The translations under genes and the position numbers were made by a program. A stretch of 57,429 bases of DNA from Billgrantia gudaonensis. Its GTDB lineage: Bacteria; Pseudomonadota; Gammaproteobacteria; Pseudomonadales; Halomonadaceae. The notes under the pieces are model-generated. The model saw only the letters and a program-made list of their open reading frames with translations. It had not been told where the DNA came from and did no database searches. Of this stretch, positions 27,709 through 35,333 are shown piece by piece; the stretch's first letter is position 1, and every line of letters begins with the position of its first letter. The DNA lies in NCBI RefSeq assembly GCF_900100195.1, contig NZ_FNES01000021.1, positions 1 through 57,429 of the forward strand. Reading direction: 5' to 3'.

Positions 27709-29019
27709 ATGACCGCGCCAACTGCTCTCCTGGACTGGATCCTCGACGCTGACCCGCTCTCCCACCCCGACCTGCTCCCCCGGGCCAAGCGTTGCCTGCT
27801 CGACCTCGTCGGCGTGGCCGCCGGGGCCACCCGCACCGACCTGGCCGGGCATGCCCGCCGCTTCGTCACCACCCAGCACGGCGGCGACCGGCCGCTGTTG
27901 TTCGCCGACGGCCGGGCCTCGCCCACCGGGGTGGCCCTGCACGGCGCCTGGTTGATCGATGCTCTGGACGCCCACGACGGCCAGGTGCTGACCAAGGGCC
28001 ATGCCGGAGTGGCACTGCTGCCCGGGCTGCTCGCCCTGCCCGAGGTGGACACGCTGTCCGGCCGCGACTTCCTCGGCCTGCTGACGCTGGGTTACGAGAT
28101 CGCCACCCGTGCCGGCATCGCCCTGCATGCCACAAGCCCGGACTACCACACTTCCGGCGCCTGGAACGCCCTCGGCGTGGCCGCCGTGGCGGGCCGGCTG
28201 ATGGGCCTCGACGCCGAGCGCCTCCACCATGCGCTGGGCATCGCCGAGTTCTACGGACCGCGCAGCCAGATGATGCGCTGCATCGACCACCCCACCATGC
28301 TCAAGGACGGCTCCGGCTGGGGCGCCATGACCGGCATCTCCGCCGCCCTGCTGGCCCGCGACGGCTTCACCGGGGCGCCGGCGCTGACCGTGACCGACCC
28401 CGTGGTCGACGAGATCTGGTCCGACCTCGGCAGCCGCTGGTACCTGCACGAGCAGTACTTCAAGGCCTATCCGGTCTGCCGCTGGGCCCAGCCGGCGGTG
28501 GAGGCGGTGTTGTCGCTACGCGAGAAGATCGACGCCCCGGAGCAGGTCCGCCGCATCGAGATCCTCACCTTCCACGAAGGCAAGCGGCTGCACGTGGTCC
28601 ATCCATCGAGCACCGAGCAGGCCCAGTACAGCCTGCCCTGGTCGGTGGCCTGCGCGCTGGCCCACGGCACCCTGAGCGCCGAGGCCGTCATCACTCTCGA
28701 GGCGCTGGATCTGCGTGCCCTGGCCTCCCGGGTCGAGATCCGCGAGAGCGCGACCTTCAACGCCCGCTTTCCCGCCGAGCGCTGGGCCTCGGCCCGGCTG
28801 CACCTGGCCGACGGCCGGGTGCTGGAGAGCGCGCCCTGCGAAGCCCGCGGCAATCCGCACAATCCGCTGTCGGACGACGAACTCAGGGCCAAGTACCAGG
28901 CGCTGGCCGACCCGGTTCTCGGCGAGCGCGCCGATTCCCTACGGGAGGCGATCACCACCCTGGACGACCGTCCGGTCGGCGACTTGCTGGCGCTGATCGG
29001 GGCGCCCGAAACGGGCTGA
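27709..29019 (+). CDS. MmgE/PrpD family protein
   Basis: This 436-residue cytoplasmic protein is of the MmgE/PrpD fold, which includes 2-methylcitrate dehydratase, aconitate decarboxylase and several uncharacterised isomerases or dehydratases. Signatures are KRCLLDLVGVAAGATRTD near residue 24, LHGAWLIDALDAHDGQVLTKGHAGVALLPGLLAL near 78-111, TLGYEIATRAGIALHAT near 126 and YHTSGAWNALGVAAVAGRLMGLD near 145. The HDG element holds the acidic residue near the active site. It is not next to the methylcitrate cycle genes prpB/prpC, so 2-methylcitrate is not a safe substrate guess. It follows the osmolyte importer and precedes a nitrilase-family gene in the same direction. Confidence 0.85.
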   Translation: MTAPTALLDWILDADPLSHPDLLPRAKRCLLDLVGVAAGATRTDLAGHARRFVTTQHGGDRPLLFADGRASPTGVALHGAWLIDALDAHDGQVLTKGHAGVALLPGLLALPEVDTLSGRDFLGLLTLGYEIATRAGIALHATSPDYHTSGAWNALGVAAVAGRLMGLDAERLHHALGIAEFYGPRSQMMRCIDHPTMLKDGSGWGAMTGISAALLARDGFTGAPALTVTDPVVDEIWSDLGSRWYLHEQYFKAYPVCRWAQPAVEAVLSLREKIDAPEQVRRIEILTFHEGKRLHVVHPSSTEQAQYSLPWSVACALAHGTLSAEAVITLEALDLRALASRVEIRESATFNARFPAERWASARLHLADGRVLESAPCEARGNPHNPLSDDELRAKYQALADPVLGERADSLREAITTLDDRPVGDLLALIGAPETG

Positions 29020-29093
29020 TCCAAGGGCGCTCGGGCATCGACGCCCAGCCGCCGTCCCGCTAGCATGTCGCAAAACCGCTGGAGAACGCGCCG

Positions 29094-29222
29094 ATGACGA
29101 CTTCCTTCCTGTTGATGATGGGCGGCGCCCTGGTCGTGCTGGCGGCTCTACACTGGCTGCTGTTCCGACTGGTCAAGCGCGCGATGGCCCGCTCGGAGCG
29201 TGACGCCCGGTCCGACGGATGA
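29094..29222 (+). CDS. very small membrane protein
   Basis: A 42-codon frame reads MTTSFLLMMGGALVVLAALH and then a basic end, WLLFRLVKRAMARSERDARS. One membrane helix (about residues 4-25) followed by Arg/Lys is a coherent single-pass peptide with the basic side in the cytoplasm. A GGAG box lies nine bases before the ATG. It fills the space between the PrpD-family and nitrilase genes. No family is recognised. Confidence 0.5.
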   Translation: MTTSFLLMMGGALVVLAALHWLLFRLVKRAMARSERDARSDG

Positions 29223-29261
29223 CTCGTCCGGCCCCTTCCCCTGTCTCACTGAGAGCGTGAT

Positions 29262-30104
29262 ATGCACTACCAGAACGCCCTCCATGTCGCCGCCGCCCAG
29301 CTCAACGCCGACCTCGGCGAGGTCGACGCCAACCTCGAACGCCACCTCGACCTCCTCCAGGAGGCCCGGGGCCAGGGCGTGGAACTGCTGGTCTTTCCCG
29401 AACTCTCGCTGACCGGCTACGACCTGGGCAGCCGCGTGATGCAGGTCGCCATGCCGCTGGAGGACCCGCGCCTGACCCGCCTGGCCAAGGCGTGCGGCGA
29501 CATGCAGACGGTAGTCGGCTTCGTCGAGGAAGCCAGCCCCGGCGAATACTACAACGCCCTGGCCATCCTCCAGGCCGGCGAGATCGTCGCCGTGCACCGC
29601 AAGCTCAACCTGCCCACCTACGGCGGCCTGGAAGAGGGCAAGTGGTTCACGCACGGCAGCGAACTGACCCACACCGAAATTCGCCCGGGCTGGTCGGCCA
29701 CCCAGTTGATCTGCGCCGACCTGTGGAACCCGGCGCTGGTGCATGCCACCCTGCTTCCCCGCCCCACGGTGCTGTGCGCGCCGATCAACTCGGCCAGCGG
29801 CATCGTCAGCGACGACTTTTCCAACGAGCAGAACTGGGCACTCAACGTGCGTTTCTACGCCATGACCTACGGCACCCCGGTAATCATGGCCAACCGCTAC
29901 GGCCCCGAGAACGGCAGCCACTTTTGGGGTGGTTCGCGGATCCTCGGGCCCCGCGGCGAGATATTGGCCGAGGCCGACGACCGCGAGACGCTGATCGTCG
30001 CCGAGCTCTCGCGCACCGCCATCGCCCGCGCGCGCTTCGAGCTACCCACTCATCGCGACGCCGATACGCCGCTGATCCGCGAGCTGATGGCGGGGTATCG
30101 TTGA
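29262..30104 (+). CDS. carbon-nitrogen hydrolase (nitrilase superfamily)
   Basis: This 280-residue cytoplasmic enzyme is of the nitrilase/amidase superfamily, which hydrolyses nitriles, amides or carbamoyl compounds. The catalytic triad is visible: Glu47 in [13 protein letters not shown], Lys114 in [19 protein letters not shown] and Cys151 in [16 protein letters not shown]. The length is near the family norm. The variant ICADLW instead of ICYD/ICWD and the long [13 protein letters not shown] loop suggest a branch whose substrate is not known to me. It lies downstream of a PrpD-family gene and 31 bases ahead of yjbQ. Confidence 0.88.
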   Translation: MHYQNALHVAAAQLNADLGEVDANLERHLDLLQEARGQGVELLVFPELSLTGYDLGSRVMQVAMPLEDPRLTRLAKACGDMQTVVGFVEEASPGEYYNALAILQAGEIVAVHRKLNLPTYGGLEEGKWFTHGSELTHTEIRPGWSATQLICADLWNPALVHATLLPRPTVLCAPINSASGIVSDDFSNEQNWALNVRFYAMTYGTPVIMANRYGPENGSHFWGGSRILGPRGEILAEADDRETLIVAELSRTAIARARFELPTHRDADTPLIRELMAGYR

Positions 30105-30135
30105 TCGGAAGAGCCCCGAAGAGGAGGTGCTAGCG

Positions 30136-30558
30136 ATGTGGAGCCAGCAACGGATCCAACTGCCCGCCATGGAGCGCGGCTTTCACCTGATCACCGACCG
30201 GGTCGTCGAGGCTCTGCCCGACCTGGCCCGCTGCCGAGTGGGCATGCTGCACCTGCAACTGCTGCACACCTCGGCATCGCTGACGCTGAACGAAAACGCC
30301 GACCCGGACGTGCGCCACGACATGGACGCTTTCCTGCGCCGCCTGGTGCCGGGCGATCTGCCGTACTTCCGGCACACGCTGGAAGGACCCGACGACATGC
30401 CCGCTCACGTGATCGCCAGCCTACTGGGCACCCAGCTGACCCTGGCCGTGCACGACGGCCGCCTGGCGCTGGGCACCTGGCAGGGCATCTGGCTGGGCGA
30501 GCACCGCAACCACGGCGGCCCACGACGGCTGATCGCCACCCTGAACGGAGAAGAGTGA
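30136..30558 (+). CDS. YjbQ family protein (UPF0047)
   Basis: This 140-residue protein is of the YjbQ/UPF0047 family, small beta-rich cytoplasmic proteins; a weak thiamine-phosphate synthase activity has been reported for some. Typical parts are [10 protein letters not shown] (about residue 14), [31 protein letters not shown] (about 48-78) with the conserved His, Asn and Asp, [20 protein letters not shown] and [21 protein letters not shown]. The ATG at 30136 has GAGGAGG upstream; a GTG inside that box is less likely. It may be co-transcribed with the nitrilase. Confidence 0.92.
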   Translation: MWSQQRIQLPAMERGFHLITDRVVEALPDLARCRVGMLHLQLLHTSASLTLNENADPDVRHDMDAFLRRLVPGDLPYFRHTLEGPDDMPAHVIASLLGTQLTLAVHDGRLALGTWQGIWLGEHRNHGGPRRLIATLNGEE

Positions 30559-30586
30559 CACGCGGCGAGCCATTCTCACGCGGCGG

Positions 30587-31540
30587 CTATTCCACGCCCG
30601 AGGCCGTGCAGACCCGGTCCCGCCCCTGACGCTTGGCGCGGTACATCGCCTGATCGGCCGCCTTGATCAGCGCATCCAGATCGACCTCGTCACCCGCCAC
30701 CGCCGCCACCCCGAAACTCGCCGTGCCGTCGAAACGCTGCCCTGCGTAGGCCAGTGGGCGTGAACGCAGTGCCAGCCGCAGGCGCTCGGCCAGCTCCGCG
30801 GCCGCATCGAGGGAATTACCGGGTAGCGCCAAAGCGAATTCCTCGCCGCCGAAGCGGCACAGAATGTCATCGCTGCGCAACTCTGCTTGAAAGCGCCCGG
30901 CCACCTCGCGCAGGACTTGGTCACCGGCAGCATGGCCAAGGGAATCATTGATCGCTTTGAAGTGATCCACGTCGATCAGCACCACGGCGAAGGGATCCGC
31001 GGATCGGCGGCTGGCCAACTGCTCGCGGCAGACGGAGAAGAAAGCGCGCCGGTTGAGCAGTTGGGTCAATTCATCGCGATAAGCCAGTGTCTCGAAACGC
31101 CGATGCGAGGCCTTGAGGGCATCCTCCAGCGCCTTGCGCTCGGTGATGTCGGTCGCAATCTCGACCCTCACCAAACGCCCGTCGCTCCAGACGATGGCCT
31201 GATCGCGGCACTGGTACCAGCGGCCGTCCTGAGTGTTCTGGAACTCCCAAACCGCGGCAGGCCCAGGCCTCCCTCGCTCATCCAGCAATTGAGGGTTGTT
31301 GCAGAATTCACAGGGACCGCTCTGCCCTTCCTGCAGCACCTGCCAGCACTTGCGCCCCGCTGGCTCTCCCCACTGCCGACGCCCATAAGCGTTCAGGAAG
31401 AGCAGCTCGTGGGAATGCATGTCACTGGCATACACTGCCGCATCCAGGCTATCGAGAATGCCCAGCAGATCCTGAGCGCTTGGCGAAGCCGAAGCGGTGG
31501 CTCCCTCGTGAGCCTGGAACGTAGGTATCTTGCGGGTCAT
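30587..31540 (-). CDS. PAS-GGDEF diguanylate cyclase
   Basis: This 317-residue cytoplasmic protein has a PAS-like sensor domain (about residues 22-135, ending with the common DITERK linker) and a GGDEF domain (about 148-312). The active loop is GGEEF at 231-235, and RSDD at 222-225 is an RxxD product-inhibition site at the right distance, so it should make c-di-GMP with feedback control. The PAS part holds three cysteines, C65, C77 and C80, in KCWQVLQEGQSGPCEFC, a motif seen in some PAS sensors that could bind metal or act as redox switch. The chosen start follows GAAGG. No membrane segment is present. Confidence 0.9.
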   Translation of the reverse strand: MTRKIPTFQAHEGATASASPSAQDLLGILDSLDAAVYASDMHSHELLFLNAYGRRQWGEPAGRKCWQVLQEGQSGPCEFCNNPQLLDERGRPGPAAVWEFQNTQDGRWYQCRDQAIVWSDGRLVRVEIATDITERKALEDALKASHRRFETLAYRDELTQLLNRRAFFSVCREQLASRRSADPFAVVLIDVDHFKAINDSLGHAAGDQVLREVAGRFQAELRSDDILCRFGGEEFALALPGNSLDAAAELAERLRLALRSRPLAYAGQRFDGTASFGVAAVAGDEVDLDALIKAADQAMYRAKRQGRDRVCTASGVE

Positions 31541-31625
31541 GGAAAGCCTTCGGGGATACCGGCCGTGAGCCATCGTCGACGATCGAGCCACTATGGCAAC
31601 CCCTCCCGGCGATTGCCATTGGACC

Positions 31626-31988
31626 TCAGGACAAGCGCCCCTCTCTCGCCAGGCGCCGCCTGACCCAGCGATCGTAGAACCAGCGCAGCAGCGGCTTGAG
31701 CCCCGGCAGACCGATGAACCAGGCCAAGGGCTTGAGCCTCGGCACCCGTCGCATCAGCAGAACGTAGGCGTCGATGCCCTCCGCGATGCGCCCATCCTCC
31801 TCTTCCACGTGCAGCGAGCGCAGCGCCGCCTGCGGGTCGACGCCCTTTTCGCGCAGCGCTTCTTGATGGGCGTTCAGGTCGCACCAGACCACCTGCCGGC
31901 CGGCCTCGCCGGCCCAGCGCTCGTAGCGAGCACGGTCTCGCCGACAGACGGGACACACGCCGTCGTAGTAGACCTTCAGCGCTGTCAT
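31626..31988 (-). CDS. DUF393 / DCC-family thiol-disulfide oxidoreductase-like protein
   Basis: This 120-residue protein is of the DUF393 (DCC, YuxK) family with a thioredoxin-like fold. It begins LKVYYDGVCPVCRRDRARYE; the CPVC at residues 12-15 is the redox pair after the DG-x-C start that names the family. WCDLNAHQEALREKGVDPQAALRSLHV is the next conserved block, with the Asp of the DIN-type turn. The C-terminal part has the usual amphipathic helices (VPRLKPLAWFIGLPGLKPLL). Function is not established. The longer apparent frame that runs through it upstream is a chance fusion with the antisense of the PfpI-like gene. Confidence 0.88.
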   Translation of the reverse strand: MTALKVYYDGVCPVCRRDRARYERWAGEAGRQVVWCDLNAHQEALREKGVDPQAALRSLHVEEEDGRIAEGIDAYVLLMRRVPRLKPLAWFIGLPGLKPLLRWFYDRWVRRRLAREGRLS

Positions 31989-32174
31989 GCCGTCACCTCC
32001 AGCGTCGCGAACCGTCGATGAGGCGATGCGAGAACACACATGAAACCTCTGCCTGTCTGCGTGATAAAGTGACTGAATGCCTGTCATAGACAGACACCGA
32101 TTCCCAACTATCCGGCATGCCACCACAATGGTGGGCACACTCAACGAAGGCAATGCCACACGGAGGAGAGCTCG

Positions 32175-32861
32175 ATGAACCAGCGCATTCTGATGGTCCT
32201 GACCTCCCACGACCAGTTGGGCGATACCGGCCAGCCCACCGGCTTCTGGCTTGAGGAACTGGCGGCGCCTTACTACGCCTGCCTGGATGCCGGCGCAGAC
32301 GTCGTGCTGGCTTCGCCCAAGGGCGGCAAGCCGCCGCTGGATCCCAAGAGCGACGCCGAGGAAAGCCAGACCGAAGCGACCCGTCGCTTCAAGCAGGACG
32401 CCGACGCCCAGGAGCGACTCGCCAACACGCACCGCCTGGCCGATGTCAGCGCCGACGACTTCGATGCCATCTTCTACCCCGGCGGCCATGGCCCGCTCTG
32501 GGACCTCGTGGAGGATGCCGACTCCATCCGGTTGATCGAAGCCTTCTGGGCCCAGCACAAACCGGTGGCCGCGGTCTGTCACGCCCCGATCGCGCTGATC
32601 CACGCCCGCGATGCCGAGGGCCGTCCGATCATCGAGGGTCGCGAGGTCACCGGCTTCACCAACGGCGAGGAAGCCGCCGTGGGCCTCACCGACGTGGTGC
32701 CCAGGCTGGTGGAAGACGCACTGATCGCCGGCGGTGGCCGCTATTCCAAGGCCGACGACTTCACACCTTACACACGCCGCGATGGCCAACTGATCACCGG
32801 CCAGAACCCGCCCTCCTCCGAGCCGGTCGCCAAACTGCTGCTCGAAGCGCTGGGCAAGTAA
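32175..32861 (+). CDS. DJ-1/PfpI superfamily protein, Hsp31-like
   Basis: This 228-residue cytoplasmic protein is of the DJ-1/PfpI superfamily, in the branch annotated as type 1 glutamine amidotransferase-domain proteins, which includes glyoxalase III/chaperone-type members. The nucleophile is the Cys in VAAVCHAPIALIH (near residue 136), preceded by FYPGGHGPLWDL (near 96), and the start MNQRILMVLTSHDQLGDTGQ is usual. A detoxification role toward methylglyoxal or protein repair is known for several relatives, but the substrate here is not certain. It has GGAGGAGAGC before the ATG and is followed by a strong terminator. Confidence 0.88.
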   Translation: MNQRILMVLTSHDQLGDTGQPTGFWLEELAAPYYACLDAGADVVLASPKGGKPPLDPKSDAEESQTEATRRFKQDADAQERLANTHRLADVSADDFDAIFYPGGHGPLWDLVEDADSIRLIEAFWAQHKPVAAVCHAPIALIHARDAEGRPIIEGREVTGFTNGEEAAVGLTDVVPRLVEDALIAGGGRYSKADDFTPYTRRDGQLITGQNPPSSEPVAKLLLEALGK

Positions 32862-32890
32862 CCGGCAAGCCGGCAGTGCAACGTTCCGAA

Positions 32891-32927
32891 CGCAACGCCC
32901 GCCTGCCGAGACAGTGCGGGCGTTGCG
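32891..32927. terminator. strong hairpin between convergent genes
   Basis: CGCAACGCCCGC pairs perfectly with GCGGGCGTTGCG across a 13-base loop. It lies between the PfpI-like gene and the end of the leftward M24 gene; T runs are short on both sides. Confidence 0.7.
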
Positions 32928-32960
32928 AATCCAGATCGAGATCTGCGGTTGGCCGGTTGC

Positions 32961-34244
32961 TCAGTACTCGCGGCCGAGCAATGCCTCGTTGAAAGGATAG
33001 CGCGAGAGCTTCTCGATGCCACTGTCGGTGATCAGCACTTCCTCCTCGAGCTTGACGCCGTCGGCGGCGCCCACCTCGCCGATGTAGCTCTCCACCGAGA
33101 CGACCATGCCGGGTTCGAGGATGCCGTCCTTGGAGAAACGATCGAAGTCCATGTGGTGCGCCACCAGCGGCGTCTCGCCGTGCATGCCCACCCCGTGGAT
33201 GATCGAGGGGTAGCGGCGATCCAGAAAGCGCTGGGGAATCTTCCAGGCTTTCTCGGCCACCTCGCGATAGCTCATGCCGGGCTTCAGGATCGCCATGTTG
33301 TGGTGCACCTGATCGTAGGCCATGCGGTAGAGCTCGCGCTGATAGGCGGTCGGCTTGCCCGGCCCCACCGGGAAGGTGCGCGAGAAATCGGAGTAGTAGC
33401 CGTGACAGCCGATGGTGTCGGTGTCGAGCGCGACCAGCTCGCCGGGACGAATCTTGCGGTCGCTGGCCTCGTGGAACCACGGGTTGGTGCGCGGACCGGA
33501 GTTGAGCAGACGCGTCTCGATGAACTCGCCGCCGCCCTTGATCACCTCGCCGTACATGATGGCGAACAGCTCGTTCTCGGTGATGCCGGGCTTGATGGCG
33601 GCCTCCACCTCGGCCACCGAGGCTTCGCTCGCTGCCATGGACTGAGCCAGGCAGGCGATCTCTTCGGGGGTCTTGATGCGTCGGCAGTGCAGAGTGTCCT
33701 GCATGCAGTCATGGACGTCCAGCCCCTGGGCCTCCAGCGAGCGCGCCAGATTGAGCGCGCAGCGGTCCAGGCCGACCTTCTTGTTGCCCCGGCCGTGCGC
33801 CTCGATCAATTCGGCGATCTCGATGCCGAAGGGGTCGGAGGAAAGGTCGTCACGCTGGTTCACCGCCGACCACACCACCTTGGAGGTGCGAGACTCGTCG
33901 ATGGTCTCCAGCCAGGTGGAGACATGAGCGCTGCCCGGATATTCGAAGAGGATGATCGGGCCTTCCAGCGGCACGTAGATGTAACGCGTGGAGTTGCGCA
34001 GAAAATAGCCGAACATGTTGCGCGAGCCGGTGGCATAGCGCTGGTTGTTGGGATCGAACAGTACCAGGGCGGCGTAGCCCTGCTCGGCCATCATGTTCCG
34101 CAATCGCGCCAGACGCCCGGCGCGCAACTGCACGGGGTCGAAGGCGGTGGGGATGCTATCGCCGTTGGCCATCGGCGCAGAAGGCACGACCGGAATCCGG
34201 TCCGGCTCGCTGTCGGTCAGTTTCTCTGACTCTACGATGCTCAT
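32961..34244 (-). CDS. M24 metallopeptidase-fold protein, DddP-like but without the lyase Asp
   Basis: This 427-residue protein has the creatinase N-domain (about residues 40-195) and the pita-bread M24 domain (about 200-420). It resembles the DMSP lyase DddP along its length, for example IETRLLNSGPRTNPWFHE (about 242-259). By spacing, the six metal ligands of DddP match Asp274, Asp276, Asp286, His350, Glu385 and Glu400. The DddP catalytic base (Asp377 in the Ruegeria enzyme, from memory) falls on Gly356 in HGVGMHGETP, so a DMSP lyase of the known mechanism is unlikely; hydrolysis of a C-N bond, as in creatinase or prolidase, is possible. The ATG at 34244 follows GAGAG. The oxygenase gene lies 85 bases upstream. 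Confidence 0.82.
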   Translation of the reverse strand: MSIVESEKLTDSEPDRIPVVPSAPMANGDSIPTAFDPVQLRAGRLARLRNMMAEQGYAALVLFDPNNQRYATGSRNMFGYFLRNSTRYIYVPLEGPIILFEYPGSAHVSTWLETIDESRTSKVVWSAVNQRDDLSSDPFGIEIAELIEAHGRGNKKVGLDRCALNLARSLEAQGLDVHDCMQDTLHCRRIKTPEEIACLAQSMAASEASVAEVEAAIKPGITENELFAIMYGEVIKGGGEFIETRLLNSGPRTNPWFHEASDRKIRPGELVALDTDTIGCHGYYSDFSRTFPVGPGKPTAYQRELYRMAYDQVHHNMAILKPGMSYREVAEKAWKIPQRFLDRRYPSIIHGVGMHGETPLVAHHMDFDRFSKDGILEPGMVVSVESYIGEVGAADGVKLEEEVLITDSGIEKLSRYPFNEALLGREY

Positions 34245-34329
34245 GGATACTCTCGCTGTGTCGTCAGGTTGACGGCCGCCCGCAGCGCGGCCATCGGCAG
34301 AGGCGCTTGGGGGAACGCAAGACCAGGGG

Positions 34330-35211
34330 TCAATCGGCGAGGCTGTCGCTGCGATCCATGCCTTCCTCGAGAAGCCTCTCGTGGATCGGCGCCATGCGGC
34401 CGAAGATACGCTGGGCGCGCTCCGGACGGCCAACGAACCCCGGCTCCTTGGCGTAGGCGAAGATCACCGTATGGCGCTCGCGGGGGCCTTCCACCGGCGT
34501 CACGCGGTGCAGGGAGTAGCGGCCGAAGAAGATCTGCAGATCCCCCGGGCGCAACGCCAGAGAGGTGAGTTGCGAACGATCGCCATCGATCACCTCTTTC
34601 ACCGCGTCGAAATTCTCGCCTTCGGGACTGCGAATGCCCGGCACGTATTCGAACAGACCGCCACCTTCGGGCTGGCGCGTCATCAGCGTCACGATGAATT
34701 CGTTGGTGTCGTAGTGCCAGGGATGCTGGCAGCCGTCGCGCAGCACGTTGACCACCAGATCGGCCAGTGGGTCAGCGTAAGGGTGGATCGCCTCCATGCC
34801 GACGACGGCAGCGATGAAGCGCTGGAAGTCCGGGTTGGCGTAGACCTGGCGGATCAGGGTGTCGTCGTCGATACGGTCACCGGCCACGAATCCGTTGGTG
34901 CGATCGTCGAAGCGGTTGACCGGGTGGCTGGCCGGGCGATTCGGGTCGCCAGCGCTGTTGTAGGGATTGGTCTCGGTCTGGTTGTAGTGCGCTTCCGGCG
35001 AGAGACGTTCGGTCTCGCGCTCGAGGCGTGCCACCGCCTCATCGGGCACGAACCGCTCGAGGACCACGCAGCCGTCGTCCTCGAGCTGGCGGCGGCACTG
35101 GGCCACCAGCGCCTGGCCGGCCTCGACGTCCAGATCGTCGAGAGGGTAGCGGGCCAAGTCGATCAATCCGCTGAGCGCGTGCGTGGATGTCTCGGTTGCC
35201 GTCGCGTGCAT
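34330..35211 (-). CDS. Fe(II)/2-oxoglutarate-dependent oxygenase of the BesD/HalD superfamily
   Basis: This 293-residue cytoplasmic protein is of the 2-oxoglutarate/iron oxygenase family that includes the amino-acid halogenases BesD and HalD and related hydroxylases. The iron triad is His166-x-Asp168 in HPWHYDTNEFIV and His235 in YSLHRVTPVEGPRERHTV; Arg244 or Arg246 should bind 2-oxoglutarate. Because Asp168 is present (halogenases have Gly there), hydroxylation rather than chlorination is expected. The substrate is probably a small polar compound such as a free amino acid. The ATG at 35211 has AGGAG at eight bases; the ATG six bases earlier is too close to it. The LysR gene is divergent from a shared 122-base region. 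Confidence 0.85.
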   Translation of the reverse strand: MHATATETSTHALSGLIDLARYPLDDLDVEAGQALVAQCRRQLEDDGCVVLERFVPDEAVARLERETERLSPEAHYNQTETNPYNSAGDPNRPASHPVNRFDDRTNGFVAGDRIDDDTLIRQVYANPDFQRFIAAVVGMEAIHPYADPLADLVVNVLRDGCQHPWHYDTNEFIVTLMTRQPEGGGLFEYVPGIRSPEGENFDAVKEVIDGDRSQLTSLALRPGDLQIFFGRYSLHRVTPVEGPRERHTVIFAYAKEPGFVGRPERAQRIFGRMAPIHERLLEEGMDRSDSLAD

Positions 35212-35299
35212 GAACATGACTCCTGTTCGTCGGGGTTTGACGGTGTCGTCTTGTCCCTGGACAGGATAGTGAGCCGACAACCATAATAAAAATGAATGC

Positions 35300-35320
35300 T
35301 TGAGATACAATAAATTTCAA
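35300..35320. promoter_or_regulatory. LysR-type operator candidate in the divergent promoter
   Basis: TTGAGATACAATAAATTTCAA forms a TTGA...TCAA interrupted palindrome with a T-N11-A core, the usual LysR-family recognition form. It lies 14 bases before the lysR start and 89 bases from the oxygenase start, within the AT-rich part of the shared region, so it could serve auto-repression and activation of the divergent genes. Confidence 0.45.
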
Positions 35321-35333
35321 AGGCTCATCGATA

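Noticed and set aside
31626..32789. Apparent 387-residue fusion of an unknown domain with a DUF393 protein
   Set aside because: The first two thirds are antisense to the PfpI-like gene; the DUF393 start at 31988 begins the real protein.
32961..34244. Naming the M24 gene dddP (DMSP lyase) or doeA (ectoine hydrolase)
   Set aside because: The catalytic Asp of DddP is Gly here, and the sequence does not resemble what I recall of DoeA.
34330..35211. Calling the oxygenase a halogenase
   Set aside because: The iron triad has Asp where halogenases of this superfamily have Gly.
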